Source: Bradyrhizobium ivorense
GTDB taxonomy: Bacteria; Pseudomonadota; Alphaproteobacteria; Rhizobiales; Xanthobacteraceae
Assembly: GCF_900696085.1 (NCBI RefSeq)
Contig: NZ_CAADFC020000004.1
Coordinates: forward strand, 496,001-560,000
DNA length: 64,000 nt
Direction of reading: 5' to 3'
Shown: positions 53,800 through 63,157 of the stretch, in pieces
Numbering within the stretch: position 1 is the first letter of the stretch
Layout of the letters: each line of letters opens with the position of its first letter
The notes under the pieces: model-generated
Told to the model about the DNA's origin: nothing
The model's database searches: none
Seen by the model: only the letters and a program-made list of their open reading frames with translations
Translations under genes and position numbers: made by a program

Positions 53800-54651
53800 T
53801 CAATGCGTGCGCAGCTCGCGCTCGCGCTGGATCACTTCGGTGGCGAGCTTGAGGTAGGCTTCGCTGCCGACGCATTTGAGGTCGTAGACCAGCACCGGCT
53901 TGCCGTAGGACGGCGCCTCCGAGATGCGCACGTTGCGCGGAATCATGGTGTTGTAGACCTTGGCGCCCATGAACTGCCGCACGTCGGCGACGACCTGGTT
54001 GGACAGGTTGTTGCGCGAGTCGAACATGGTCAGCACGATGCCATGGATCGACAGACTCGGGTTGAGCGTCGAGCGCACCTGCTCCACGGTCTGCAGCAAT
54101 TGCGACAGACCTTCGAGCGCGAAGAACTCGCACTGCAGCGGCACCAGGATCGCGTCCGACGCCGCCATCGCATTGACGGTGAGCAGGTTGAGCGACGGCG
54201 GGCAGTCGATCAGCACATAGGTGTAGTCGTTGTCGGGCGAGACGTTGTTGTTGAGACCGGCGATCGCATCGCGCAGCCGGAACGCGCGGCCCGGCGTGGT
54301 GCCGAGCTCGAGCTCGAGGCCGGAGAGGTCCATGGTGGAGGCCGCGATGTGCAGCCGCGGCACCGCGGTCGCCACCACGGCATCGCGCAGCGGCGCTTCG
54401 CCGATCAGGACGTCGTAGGTGGAGCAGCTGCGGTTGCGGCGGTCGATGCCGAGCCCGGTCGAGGCGTTGCCCTGCGGGTCGAGATCGACGACCAGAACCC
54501 GTTCGCCGATCGCCGCGAGTGCGGTGCCTAGGTTGATTGCCGTGGTTGTCTTGCCGACGCCGCCCTTTTGGTTGGCGAGCGACAGGATGCGCGGATGGCC
54601 CGGCGCCTGGGGCGCCCTATCCTCTTGAGAAATCTCGTCCATCACAGTCAT
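53800..54651 (-). CDS. parA: Chromosome-partitioning ATPase ParA
   Basis: 283-residue deviant-Walker ATPase that binds nucleoid DNA and moves ParB-parS. KGGVGKTT (29-36) is the P-loop with the signature lysine; VLVVDLDPQGN and VLIDCPPSLNLLT follow. It lies between rsmG and parB on the same strand, the standard alphaproteobacterial order, with 13 bp to the rsmG stop. Confidence 0.97.
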   Translation of the reverse strand: MTVMDEISQEDRAPQAPGHPRILSLANQKGGVGKTTTAINLGTALAAIGERVLVVDLDPQGNASTGLGIDRRNRSCSTYDVLIGEAPLRDAVVATAVPRLHIAASTMDLSGLELELGTTPGRAFRLRDAIAGLNNNVSPDNDYTYVLIDCPPSLNLLTVNAMAASDAILVPLQCEFFALEGLSQLLQTVEQVRSTLNPSLSIHGIVLTMFDSRNNLSNQVVADVRQFMGAKVYNTMIPRNVRISEAPSYGKPVLVYDLKCVGSEAYLKLATEVIQRERELRTH

Positions 54652-54664
54652 ACCAAAATACCAC

Positions 54665-55348
54665 TTACTGTTGCGGTGTCCCCTGGCGCCGCTCGATTGA
54701 TCCGAGTTCGACGATCCAACCCTGTCCGCCGGTCCGGCTGGAATGTAGCTCTGGCACGATTTTCCAATATTTAGTGGCTTCGGTCAATTCAGCCTCTACA
54801 TCTTGGCCCTTCAAAAACAGCGCTTTGGCGCCCTTTTTGACCCACGGCTCCGCGAAGCCGATGAGTTGATGTAATGGAGCCAGCGCCCGCGCGGTGACGC
54901 AATCGATCGGGCCCGGGATTCTATCCACAGTATCCCCGATATCAGCGAGATGCACAGTCCCCGGCGCCCCGGTGACGCGAATCGCCTCGCGCAAGAATGC
55001 CGCCTTCTTGGCGATTCGCTCAACCAGATGGATCCGGGCGCCCGGCACCTCGGCCAGCGCGCAGGCCAGGACCACGCCGGGAAAGCCGCCGCCGCTACCG
55101 AGATCGACCCAGGATTTTGCCGATGGCGCGACGCTCAGGAGCTGCAGCGAATCGGCGATGTGGCGGGTCCAGAGCGTCGGCAGGGTCGAGGGGGCGACGA
55201 GATTGGTCTTGGCCTGCCACTCGAGCAGGAGTGCAACGTAGCGATCGAGGCGAGCTTCGATTTCGCGCGAAATGGGGGTGAGGGCCAAAGCCGCTGCCTT
55301 GTCGTCAGCGGAAATCTCAGAGGTCTTGGTACGGACGGATGAAGCCAT
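54665..55348 (-). CDS. rsmG: 16S rRNA (guanine-527-N7) methyltransferase RsmG
   Basis: 227-residue SAM-dependent rRNA methyltransferase (GidB). [16 protein letters not shown] is the SAM motif, followed by VERIAKKAAFLREAIR and VTARALAPLHQL. It modifies G527 of 16S rRNA; loss confers low-level streptomycin resistance in many bacteria. It lies downstream of mnmG with repeat E copy 2 and one parS site between. Confidence 0.96.
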   Translation of the reverse strand: MASSVRTKTSEISADDKAAALALTPISREIEARLDRYVALLLEWQAKTNLVAPSTLPTLWTRHIADSLQLLSVAPSAKSWVDLGSGGGFPGVVLACALAEVPGARIHLVERIAKKAAFLREAIRVTGAPGTVHLADIGDTVDRIPGPIDCVTARALAPLHQLIGFAEPWVKKGAKALFLKGQDVEAELTEATKYWKIVPELHSSRTGGQGWIVELGSIERRQGTPQQ

Positions 55349-55370
55349 TCTCTTGGATGCCGGTCGTGCT

Positions 55371-55455
55371 CGTCATTGCGAGCGAAGCGAAGCAATCCAT
55401 GGTGCCGTCCGGGGAAGCGATGGATTGCTTCGTCGCTTCGCTCCTCGCAATGACG
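55371..55455. repeat. Palindromic repeat family E, copy 2
   Basis: CGTCATTGCGAGCGAAGCG ... CGCTCCTCGCAATGACG around ATGG...CGATGG. It lies between rsmG and the parS site next to the mnmG stop. Confidence 0.9.
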
Positions 55456-55477
55456 CGGATAGGCCATCGGCCTACCC

Positions 55478-55491
55478 GTTTCACGTGAAAC
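55478..55491. promoter_or_regulatory. parS site 1
   Basis: Perfect 14-bp palindrome GTTTCACGTGAAAC, the core of the bacterial parS consensus. It ends one base before the mnmG stop codon. Confidence 0.95.
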
Positions 55492-55492
55492 G

Positions 55493-57376
55493 CTACGCGG
55501 ACGCCTTCGCCGCCTTCCGCCGCGCTTCGCGCCGGAGATAGGCGGCCAGGATGCCCAGCGCCGCCGGCGTCATGCCGTCGATCCGGCCGGCCTGCCCGAC
55601 GGTGCGCGGCTGCGCCTTCTGCAACTTGGCACGCGCTTCGTTGGAGAGGCCGGGCACATCGGCATAGTCGACATCGGTGAGGGCCAGACTCTCGTCGCGG
55701 CGGAAGGCATCGACGTCGGCGCTCTGGCGCTTCAGATAGACATCGTACTTGGCGTCGATCTCGAGATGCACGGCGATGGCGGGATCAATGGCCGACAGCT
55801 CCGGCCAGATCGCCTGCACCGTTGGCCATTCGACCTCCGGATACGCCATCAGCTCGAACGCCGAGCGACGCTGGCCGTCGCGGTTGAGCGCCAGACCATG
55901 CTTTGCGGCCTCGTTCGGGGTGATCGACAGCGACTTCGCCAGCGTCTTGGCCGCGTCCAGCGCCGCCATCTTGGTCCGGTGGCGCTCGGCACGAGCCTCG
56001 CCGACGCATCCGAGGGCGATGCCCTTGTCCGTCAGCCGCTGATCGGCATTGTCGGCCCGCAAGGTCAGCCGGTACTCCGCGCGCGAGGTGAACATCCGAT
56101 AGGGCTCGGTGATCCCACGGGTGACGAGATCGTCGATCATGACGCCGAGATAGCCGTCGGCGCGATCGAAGACGACCAGATCGGTGCCGCTGGCGGCCAG
56201 GGCCGCGTTCAGCCCGGCGACAATGCCCTGCCCGGCCGCCTCTTCATAACCGGTGGTACCGTTGATCTGGCCGGCCAGGAACAGCCCGCGAAGACGCCTG
56301 GTCTGCAGGGTCGGCTCGAGCTCGCGGGGATCGACATGGTCGTATTCGATCGCATAGCCCGGACGCACCATCTTCACCCGCTCGAGGCCGGGGATGCTGG
56401 CGAGGATCGCGAGTTGGACCTCTTCCGGCAGCGAGGTGGAGATGCCGTTGGGATAGACCGTGGTGTCGTCGAGCCCTTCCGGTTCCAGAAAGATCTGGTG
56501 GCCGTCGCGGTCGCCGAAGCGGACGATCTTGTCCTCGATCGAGGGGCAATAGCGAGGGCCACTGCTCTTGATCTGCCCGGAATACATCGGCGAGCGGTGC
56601 ACATTGGTCCGGATCACCTCATGGGTGGCCGGCGTGGTCCGGGTGATGCCGCACTGGATCTGAGGCGTCGTGATCCGGTCGGTCATCACGGAGAACGGCT
56701 CGGGCGGCTCGTCCCCGGGCTGCATCTCGACCGCCGACCAGTCGATCGTGGTGCCGTCGAGCCGCGGCGGGGTGCCGGTCTTGAGCCGGCCGAGGATAAA
56801 ACCGGCCCGTTCGAAGGATGCAGACAGACCCATGGCCGGCACCTCGCCGACCCGGCCTGCGGGCCAGTTCTTCTCGCCAAGGTGGATCAGGCCCCGCAGG
56901 AAGGTGCCGGTGGTGATGACGATGGCACCCGCAGCGAGCTGACGACCGTCCCCCAGGCGAATACCGGTGACCCGGCCATCGACAACGATCAGTTCATCCG
57001 CCTCACCCTCGATGACGCTAAGGTTCGCGGTCTCCGATATCGCCGCCTGCATGGCGGCGGCATAGAGCTTGCGATCGGCCTGGGCGCGGGGTCCGCGCAC
57101 CGCCGGACCCTTGCGGCGGTTGAGCATCCGGAACTGGATGCCGCCGGCGTCGGCTACCCGACCCATCAGACCGTCCAGGGCGTCGACCTCGCGCACCAGA
57201 TGCCCCTTGCCGAGGCCCCCGATGGCGGGATTGCAGGACATCGCGCCGATGGTCGCAAAACGATGGGTGACCAGGGCGGTCTTCGCCCCCATCCGGGCGG
57301 AAGCGCTCGCGGCCTCACAGCCGGCATGGCCGCCGCCGATGACGATGACGTCAAATGTATCTGCCCGGGAATTCAT
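55493..57376 (-). CDS. mnmG: tRNA uridine-34 carboxymethylaminomethyl-modifying enzyme MnmG
   Basis: 627-residue FAD protein (GidA) that with MnmE modifies the wobble uridine of several tRNAs. The N-terminal dinucleotide site is [46 protein letters not shown] and the C-terminal helical region with YVDVPGLS-like [16 protein letters not shown] are family marks. ATG 57376 gives the normal start. It lies between parS clusters. Confidence 0.97.
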   Translation of the reverse strand: MNSRADTFDVIVIGGGHAGCEAASASARMGAKTALVTHRFATIGAMSCNPAIGGLGKGHLVREVDALDGLMGRVADAGGIQFRMLNRRKGPAVRGPRAQADRKLYAAAMQAAISETANLSVIEGEADELIVVDGRVTGIRLGDGRQLAAGAIVITTGTFLRGLIHLGEKNWPAGRVGEVPAMGLSASFERAGFILGRLKTGTPPRLDGTTIDWSAVEMQPGDEPPEPFSVMTDRITTPQIQCGITRTTPATHEVIRTNVHRSPMYSGQIKSSGPRYCPSIEDKIVRFGDRDGHQIFLEPEGLDDTTVYPNGISTSLPEEVQLAILASIPGLERVKMVRPGYAIEYDHVDPRELEPTLQTRRLRGLFLAGQINGTTGYEEAAGQGIVAGLNAALAASGTDLVVFDRADGYLGVMIDDLVTRGITEPYRMFTSRAEYRLTLRADNADQRLTDKGIALGCVGEARAERHRTKMAALDAAKTLAKSLSITPNEAAKHGLALNRDGQRRSAFELMAYPEVEWPTVQAIWPELSAIDPAIAVHLEIDAKYDVYLKRQSADVDAFRRDESLALTDVDYADVPGLSNEARAKLQKAQPRTVGQAGRIDGMTPAALGILAAYLRREARRKAAKASA

Positions 57377-57500
57377 GGCGGACTTCTATCGCGGAGTGAT
57401 GAATGCCGGAAGAACGAATGTTGGAGTCGTCCAGACCGGAGGGAAATTGGTCAGATCAGGAGATATGGAGAGCCTCCAGCTCCTTGCAACGAAGACGCGT

Positions 57501-57514
57501 GTTTCACGTGAAAC
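57501..57514. promoter_or_regulatory. parS site 2
   Basis: Perfect GTTTCACGTGAAAC in the 265-bp gap between mnmG and mnmE, upstream of the mnmG start. Confidence 0.95.
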
Positions 57515-57534
57515 ATGGCCGCCCTCGCATTGCT

Positions 57535-57548
57535 GTTTCACGTGAAAC
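57535..57548. promoter_or_regulatory. parS site 3
   Basis: Perfect GTTTCACGTGAAAC, starting 34 bp after the start of site 2. It also has the flanking T and A of the 16-bp consensus partly kept (TG...AG). Confidence 0.95.
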
Positions 57549-57571
57549 AGAGACGGCAGCTTCAAGGACTT

Positions 57572-57585
57572 GTTTCACGTGAAAC
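57572..57585. promoter_or_regulatory. parS site 4
   Basis: Perfect GTTTCACGTGAAAC, starting 37 bp after the start of site 3. Sites 2-4 are spaced by roughly 3.5 helical turns. Confidence 0.95.
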
Positions 57586-57617
57586 GTAATGCGCCGGCCC
57601 ATGGACTCATTTCGCGC

Positions 57618-57641
57618 AAAACAACCCCATGCAAAGTAGCC
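57618..57641 (+). repeat. 24-bp dispersed repeat, copy 2
   Basis: Identical to 3277-3300. It lies between parS site 4 and the mnmE stop, touching the end of mnmE. Confidence 0.8.
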
Positions 57642-58967
57642 TTACTTGCCGACGCAGAACTCCCGGAAGATCACGTCCAGGATGTCCTCGACATCGACCC
57701 GACCCAGGAGGCGGCCGAGCGAGAGTGCCGCAGAGCGCAGTTCCTCGGCGGCAAGTTCCTCGCCCTGCCCCACGACGTCGACGCTGCGACTCAGCGCATC
57801 GGCCGTCTGCTGCAGCAACTCGCGCTGCCGCACCCGCATGATCAGTCCGCCCTCGCTGGCGCCGAAGTAATCGTGCGCAAAGCCGACCAGGCTCGCGATC
57901 AGCTCGGGGATGCCGTCACCCCGAACAGCCGAGATGCTGAACTCGGGAACCCCTGCGCCCGGCTCGGCCAAAGGCCGACCCAGATCGATCTTGTTGTGCA
58001 CCAACCAGACCGGCGTCGTGCCCTCGTGCCCAACCCTGGCATCGGCATTGTCGGCCAGCCACAACACGAGGTCCGCTTCCGCGGCGCGGGCGCGGGCGCG
58101 GCGGACACCCTCCTGCTCAACCGGATCCTCGGTCTCGCGAATCCCGGCCGTGTCGATCACCGTGACCGGATAGCCATCGAGGTCGAGCTGCACCTCGATC
58201 ACGTCGCGCGTGGTGCCGGCGTGCGGCGAGACGATCGCGACCTCGCGGCGGGCCAGCTGATTGATCAGGGTCGATTTGCCGACATTCGGCGGACCTGAAA
58301 TCGCGACCACCACGCCGTCGCGCAGCCGTTCGCCCTGCCCCTGCGCCGCAAGCACGCCCTGAATCTCGGCGTGCAGCGATCTGATCCTGTCCAGCGCCGG
58401 CGCGATCAATTCGGCCGGCACATCGCCCTCGTCGGAGAAATCGATGCCGGCCTCGATCAAGGCCGACGCCGCAATGGCCCGCTCGCGCCAGTCGCGCGCG
58501 CGATCCCCTAACAGGCCCTTCAACTGCCGCAGCGCCTGGCGCCGCTGACGGTCAGTGTCGGCGTGGATCAGATCGTCGAGGCCCTCGGCTTCGGTCAGGT
58601 CGAGCTTGCCGTTCTCGAACGCCCGCCGCGTGAACTCGCCGGGTTCGGCCGGCCGCACATTCTTGAATGCCGCGATCGCGCCGAACAGCGTTGCCAGCAC
58701 GGCGCGGCCGCCATGGACATGAAACTCGGCGACGTCTTCGCCGGTCGCACTTGCCGGACCCGGAAACCAGAGGACGACGGCGTCGTCGATCGGCTGACCA
58801 TTCTGGTCGTGCAGCAGCGCCCGGGTCGCCATCCGTGGAGCTGGAGTCTTGCCGGCCAGGCCCGAGACGACCTGCTCGGCCATTGGACCAGAGACCCTGA
58901 CGATGGCGATCGCGCTCGGTAGCCGGCCGGACGACAGTGCAAAGATGGTTTGGTCGCGTGGATGCAT
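57642..58967 (-). CDS. mnmE: tRNA modification GTPase MnmE
   Basis: 441-residue GTPase partner of MnmG. The N-terminal tetrahydrofolate-binding domain is followed by a helical domain and an inserted G domain with the P-loop [10 protein letters not shown], switch TTRD, DTAG and the NKID motif. The protein ends FCVGK, the conserved C-terminal cysteine motif needed for modification chemistry. Slightly shorter than the E. coli protein, as usual in Rhizobiales. ATG 58967. Confidence 0.97.
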   Translation of the reverse strand: MHPRDQTIFALSSGRLPSAIAIVRVSGPMAEQVVSGLAGKTPAPRMATRALLHDQNGQPIDDAVVLWFPGPASATGEDVAEFHVHGGRAVLATLFGAIAAFKNVRPAEPGEFTRRAFENGKLDLTEAEGLDDLIHADTDRQRRQALRQLKGLLGDRARDWRERAIAASALIEAGIDFSDEGDVPAELIAPALDRIRSLHAEIQGVLAAQGQGERLRDGVVVAISGPPNVGKSTLINQLARREVAIVSPHAGTTRDVIEVQLDLDGYPVTVIDTAGIRETEDPVEQEGVRRARARAAEADLVLWLADNADARVGHEGTTPVWLVHNKIDLGRPLAEPGAGVPEFSISAVRGDGIPELIASLVGFAHDYFGASEGGLIMRVRQRELLQQTADALSRSVDVVGQGEELAAEELRSAALSLGRLLGRVDVEDILDVIFREFCVGK

Positions 58968-59276
58968 CGCCTATTAGTTCCCGGCTTCTGACAAAGGCAA
59001 TGACGATTCAATCCGTGAGCGATCAAGCGAAATGCTGCATCGCAATATATGCGTCTTGAGACTGCAACATTCCTGCAGCAATTATGTTGCAGGGAACCGA
59101 AATTCCTTGCCCGCAACATCTCATATCGCGAAAACAATAAGCTATATCAACCGCTTATTAAGAAAATGAATCGTTAAGCCGCTTCATCCTATGCTGCACC
59201 CTTGCTGCAGCATAACGCGCAAAAGAAAAGGCGCCCCGCGTGAACGGAGCGCCCTGTTCTTCCGAGGCGGCCGGCC
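58968..59276. other. Gene-free, AT-rich stretch between mnmE and rho, 309 bp
   Basis: No gene is supported. Composition is clearly more AT-rich than the surroundings (for example around 59041-59185). It holds two perfect inverted repeats, CTGCAACAT/ATGTTGCAG (59062-59070, 59084-59092) and ATGCTGCA/TGCAGCAT (59191-59198, 59206-59213), then the rho terminator. The mnmE promoter is expected here. Confidence 0.7.
59219..59254 (-). terminator. Intrinsic terminator of rho
   Basis: On the minus strand, GGCGCTCCG (59253-59245), 6-base loop, CGGGGCGCC (59238-59230; one G-U pair), then TTTTCTTTT. It lies 24 bp past the rho stop. Confidence 0.85.
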
Positions 59277-60542
59277 TCAGGTGTTCATGGAATCGAAGAA
59301 CTCGGAGTTGCTCTTCGTATTGCGGAGCTTGTCGAGCAGGAAGTCGATCGCGTCCATGGTGCCCATCGGATTGAGGATGCGGCGCAGGACGTACATCTTC
59401 TTCAGCACCTGCGGATCGGTGATCAGCTCCTCCTTGCGGGTGCCGGAGCGGGCGATGTCGATCGCCGGGAAGGTCCGCTTGTCCGAGACCTTGCGGTCGA
59501 GGATCAGCTCGGAGTTACCGGTGCCCTTGAACTCTTCGAAGATGACTTCGTCCATGCGGCTGCCGGTATCGACCAGCGCGGTCGCGATGATGGTCAGCGA
59601 ACCGCCCTCCTCGATGTTGCGCGCCGCGCCGAAGAAGCGCTTCGGGCGCTGCAGCGCGTTGGCGTCGACGCCGCCGGTCAGCACCTTGCCGGATGACGGC
59701 ACCACCGTGTTGTAGGCGCGGCCGAGGCGCGTGATCGAATCGAGCAGGATCACGACGTCGCGGCCGTGCTCGACGAGCCGCTTGGCCTTCTCGATCACCA
59801 TCTCGGCGACCTGGACGTGACGCACCGCGGGCTCGTCGAAGGTCGACGACACCACCTCGCCCTTCACCGAGCGCTGCATGTCGGTGACTTCTTCCGGACG
59901 CTCGTCGATCAACAGCACGATCAGATAGCAGTCGGGATGATTGGCGGTGATGGAGTGCGCGATGTTCTGCATCAGCACGGTCTTGCCGGTGCGCGGCGGC
60001 GCCACGATCAGCGCGCGCTGGCCCTTGCCGATCGGCGCGACGATATCGATGACGCGCGCGGAAAGGTCTTTCTTGGTCGAGTCCTCGAGCTCCATGCGGA
60101 AGCGCTGATTCGGAAACAGCGGCGTCAGGTTGTCGAAATTGACCTTGTGCTTCGACTTCTCGGGATCTTCGAAATTGAGCGTGTTGACCTTCAGCAGCGC
60201 GAAATAGCGTTCGCCTTCTTTCGGGCTGCGGATATGGCCTTCGATGGTGTCGCCGGTGCGCAGGCCGAAGCGGCGGATCTGCGAGGGCGACACGTAGATG
60301 TCGTCGGGGCCGGGCAGGTAGTTCGCGTCGGGCGAACGAAGGAAGCCGAAGCCGTCGGACAGAACCTCGACGACGCCTTCACCGATGATGTCGGTCTCGG
60401 CGATCGCGAGCTGCTTGAGGATGGCAAACATCAGCTCCTGCTTGCGCATGGTGCTGGCATTCTCGACCCCGTTCTCTTCCGCAAACGAGACGAGCTCGGC
60501 CGGCGTTTTCGATTTGAGGTCCTGGAGTTTGATTTCCCGCAT
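59277..60542 (-). CDS. rho: Transcription termination factor Rho
   Basis: 421-residue hexameric RNA helicase. The N-terminal helical and cold-shock-like RNA-binding domains ([15 protein letters not shown], then [15 protein letters not shown]) precede the RecA-type motor with Walker A PPRTGKT (182-188), [13 protein letters not shown] and [16 protein letters not shown] 60542 ([10 protein letters not shown]) is the conserved start; the longer open frame is leader. The 250 bp before it, up to the hemJ stop, hold no gene and may form a long leader, as known for autoregulated rho genes elsewhere. Confidence 0.98.
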   Translation of the reverse strand: MREIKLQDLKSKTPAELVSFAEENGVENASTMRKQELMFAILKQLAIAETDIIGEGVVEVLSDGFGFLRSPDANYLPGPDDIYVSPSQIRRFGLRTGDTIEGHIRSPKEGERYFALLKVNTLNFEDPEKSKHKVNFDNLTPLFPNQRFRMELEDSTKKDLSARVIDIVAPIGKGQRALIVAPPRTGKTVLMQNIAHSITANHPDCYLIVLLIDERPEEVTDMQRSVKGEVVSSTFDEPAVRHVQVAEMVIEKAKRLVEHGRDVVILLDSITRLGRAYNTVVPSSGKVLTGGVDANALQRPKRFFGAARNIEEGGSLTIIATALVDTGSRMDEVIFEEFKGTGNSELILDRKVSDKRTFPAIDIARSGTRKEELITDPQVLKKMYVLRRILNPMGTMDAIDFLLDKLRNTKSNSEFFDSMNT

Positions 60543-60792
60543 GGGGGTCGTCCTGTGAGGAAGTAAGTAGGGAAGGGATGCGAGGCTTTGGAAAAAGCGG
60601 ACGCCAAAGGGAAGGTCCGCAGGTCTCAGCCAGGAAAGTGCCAATGAGGCTTCAAACCTGATGCGGCGCCGGTTCGAAAAGAACCGGAGCGCGACCATCC
60701 GCCTGCGTGGGGTGGGATAATCACTATATAGAAAATCGGTCTCCGCTGCGCAAGAAGGACTGAAGCATGCTTCTTGAGCATCGAGAAGCCTC

Positions 60793-61215
60793 TCAGAATG
60801 GCTTCACGACCACCAGAATCACGATCAGGATCATCAGTAACGTCGGTACTTCATTGATAATACGATAGAATTTCTGGCTGCGCTGATTCCGGTCGGCGGC
60901 AAAGTCCTTCACGCAGCGAGACAAAAAACCGTGGATACCGGACATGATCAACACCAGCATAAATTTGGCGTGAAACCATCCGTAAAAATACCACTGTCTG
61001 TCCCAGACCAGGTAAAGGCCGGCCAGCCAGGTCACGATCATCGCCGGGTTGATGATCGCCTTCAAAAGCCGCCGCTCCATGACCTTGAAGGTCTCGGACT
61101 GCTTTGAGCCGGCCTCGGCCTCGCAATGATAGACGAACAGCCGCGGCAGATAGAGCATGCCCGCCATCCAGGAGATAACGGCGATGATGTGCAGCGCCTT
61201 GATCCACTCGTACAT
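60793..61215 (-). CDS. hemJ: Protoporphyrinogen oxidase HemJ
   Basis: 140-residue four-helix membrane protein that oxidises protoporphyrinogen IX in most alphaproteobacteria. It shows [30 protein letters not shown] with the conserved His and the later lysine-rich [18 protein letters not shown] motif. It is the last minus-strand gene before the oriC candidate. hemE, the more common neighbour of the origin in this class, is not present in the window. Confidence 0.95.
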   Translation of the reverse strand: MYEWIKALHIIAVISWMAGMLYLPRLFVYHCEAEAGSKQSETFKVMERRLLKAIINPAMIVTWLAGLYLVWDRQWYFYGWFHAKFMLVLIMSGIHGFLSRCVKDFAADRNQRSQKFYRIINEVPTLLMILIVILVVVKPF

Positions 61216-61660
61216 CGCGCGATTGCCTTTCAGGGAACAGCTCGGACGGTCTCAGCGTTGCTGACCAAGCTCTTCAAGCGAGGGACCGATACTTATCCGC
61301 AAGCTCCGCTTTCCTAAACCTATTAATTTTAGAATCTTAGGTTTGAGTCTAGGTGACGGTGGATTTGACTCACGCAAGGCGATCCCGCCGTTCCCGCAGG
61401 CTTGTTCACATCCCTCAACATTCCGACCAGCCGGCACAGGCATCCGGAATCTGTTGTTCGACTCAGTTGCTTGCGCGTCCCTGTGGTCAGCTTATGAAGA
61501 GACAAATCCACACCTACCCACTATCATCGCGGCCATGACCTCGACTTATCCTTTGTCGAGGTGCTGTGAAGAAAGGGACGAGATATTCAGGGGCGGGTCG
61601 GCAGCCGCCAATTTTCGTCCTCGACCTCCACAGGGATTCACAGGATAGACAGGGGTTCTG
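61216..61660. other. Candidate chromosomal replication origin (oriC)
   Basis: 445-bp gene-free gap between divergent hemJ and ppsR (RP001), the syntenic oriC position known from Caulobacter and Rickettsia. Seen here: an AT-rich block (61311-61344, about three-quarters A+T) with AAACCTA/TAGGTTT arms; near-consensus DnaA boxes TTATCCGCA (61293-61301) and TTGTTCACA (61402-61410), with weaker AAATCCACA (61504-61512); and six GANTC sites (61332, 61345, 61367, 61447, 61460, 61635). Genes on both sides read away from it, and parAB and parS lie 4-8 kb away. No perfect TTATCCACA box is present, which keeps confidence moderate. Confidence 0.65.
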
Positions 61661-62497
61661 GTGCCCAACACCTCCAACTATTTCCATCTGCATCTGGTGT
61701 CTGATTCGACCGGCGAGACGCTGATCACCGTGGCGCGCGCGGTCGCCGCGCAATACGCCAACGTGACCGCGGTCGAGCATGTCTATCCGCTGGTGCGCAG
61801 CCAGAAGCAGCTCGATCGCGTGCTCGACGAGATCGAGGAATCGCCCGGCATCGTGCTGTTCACGCTGCTGGAGAAGGATCTGGTCGGCCGGCTCGAGGCC
61901 AAGTGCAGGGAGATCAACGTTCCGAGCCTGTCGATCATCGGGCCGGTGATGCAGTTGTTCGAGGCGTATCTGGGTGCCGCCACGACGGGGCGCGTCGGCG
62001 CGCAGCACGTGCTCAACGCCGAATATTTTGCCCGCATCGATGCGCTGAATTTCACCATGATGCATGACGACGGCCAGCATGTCGAAGGTCTCGAGGAGGC
62101 CGACGTCGTCCTGGTCGGCGTGTCCCGCACCTCGAAGACGCCGACCTCGATCTATCTCGCCAACCGCGGCATCCGAACTGCAAACGTGCCGCTGGTGCCG
62201 GGCATCCCGCTGCCGCACCAGCTCGAGACCTTGAAGAAGCCGCTGGTGGTCAGCCTGCACGCGACGCCGGAGCGGCTGATTCAGGTTCGGCAAAATCGTT
62301 TGCTCACCATGGGTGACCGCGACAATGAAACCTATATCGACAAGCAGGCGGTGGCCGACGAAGTCGCCTTCGCGCGCCGCCTGAGCGCGAAATTCAACTG
62401 GGCGCTGCTTGACGTGACGCGGCGCTCGATCGAGGAGACGGCGGCTGCGGTCATGAAGCTCTACAATGACCGTTTGCGCGCGCGGCCGCCGGAATGA
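61661..62497 (+). CDS. ppsR: Pyruvate, phosphate dikinase/PEP synthase regulatory protein (DUF299)
   Basis: 278-residue bifunctional kinase/pyrophosphorylase-type regulator (PpsR/PDRP), the RP001 homologue of alphaproteobacterial origins. The N-terminus [14 protein letters not shown] and the nucleotide-binding loop [16 protein letters not shown] are signatures; QVRQNRL and [15 protein letters not shown] follow. The start is GTG at 61661. It would switch PPDK or PEP synthase by threonine phosphorylation. Confidence 0.93.
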   Translation: MPNTSNYFHLHLVSDSTGETLITVARAVAAQYANVTAVEHVYPLVRSQKQLDRVLDEIEESPGIVLFTLLEKDLVGRLEAKCREINVPSLSIIGPVMQLFEAYLGAATTGRVGAQHVLNAEYFARIDALNFTMMHDDGQHVEGLEEADVVLVGVSRTSKTPTSIYLANRGIRTANVPLVPGIPLPHQLETLKKPLVVSLHATPERLIQVRQNRLLTMGDRDNETYIDKQAVADEVAFARRLSAKFNWALLDVTRRSIEETAAAVMKLYNDRLRARPPE

Positions 62498-62507
62498 TCG
62501 CGGCCTC

Positions 62508-63116
62508 ATGAGCATCTGGCGCGGACAACAAAAGCTGATTCTTGCGTCGCAGAGCCGCGCGCGAAAAATGCTGCTGGACAATGCCGGCCTCGATTTCGAG
62601 GCGCTGCCGGCCGATATCGACGAGCGCGCCGTGCAGCACGATTCCGGTCTCACCGCGCCGGGCGAGATCGCCGCGCTATTGGCGCGCGAGAAGGCGCTGT
62701 TCGTCTCGAGACAAAAGTTAGGTCACTATGTCGTCGGTGCCGATCAGACGCTGGCGCTGGGCGAGCGTCTGTTCAGCAAGCCGGCGGGCCGGGCCCAGGC
62801 CGCCGAGCAACTGGCCCTGCTGGCCGGCCGGACCCATGAGCTGCATTCCGCGGTCTCAGTCGCACGCGACGGCAAAACCCCCTTCACGGATGTGAGCGTG
62901 GCCCGCATGACGATGCGCCGGCTCAGTGCGAACGAGATCGAGGCCTATCTCGACCAGGCCGGCGCCGCGGTGACCACCAGCGTCGGCGCCTATCAGCTAG
63001 AGAGCCTTGGCGTGCATCTGTTCGAGCGCATCGAGGGCGACCATTTTACCATTCTCGGCCTGCCGCTATTGTCGCTGCTGGCATTCCTGCGCAGCGAGAA
63101 ATTGCTCGCGGTATAA
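62508..63116 (+). CDS. maf: Maf-like nucleotide pyrophosphatase
   Basis: 202-residue Maf/YceF-type house-cleaning nucleotide pyrophosphatase. The N-terminal [14 protein letters not shown] holds the substrate loop, and [16 protein letters not shown] the catalytic Asp region; [13 protein letters not shown] and [14 protein letters not shown] end the fold. The ATG at 62508 lies 10 bp past the ppsR stop. It is the usual member of the ppsR-maf-coaE-dnaQ group. Confidence 0.93.
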   Translation: MSIWRGQQKLILASQSRARKMLLDNAGLDFEALPADIDERAVQHDSGLTAPGEIAALLAREKALFVSRQKLGHYVVGADQTLALGERLFSKPAGRAQAAEQLALLAGRTHELHSAVSVARDGKTPFTDVSVARMTMRRLSANEIEAYLDQAGAAVTTSVGAYQLESLGVHLFERIEGDHFTILGLPLLSLLAFLRSEKLLAV

Positions 63117-63157
63117 GTGCTGTTGACCGGCGAGAGGACGAAGAGATTGTTGATCCG

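Noticed and set aside
60763..60774. GAAGCATGCTTC palindrome after hemJ considered as terminator
   Set aside because: The stem is only 6 bp with no loop and no T-run on the minus strand.
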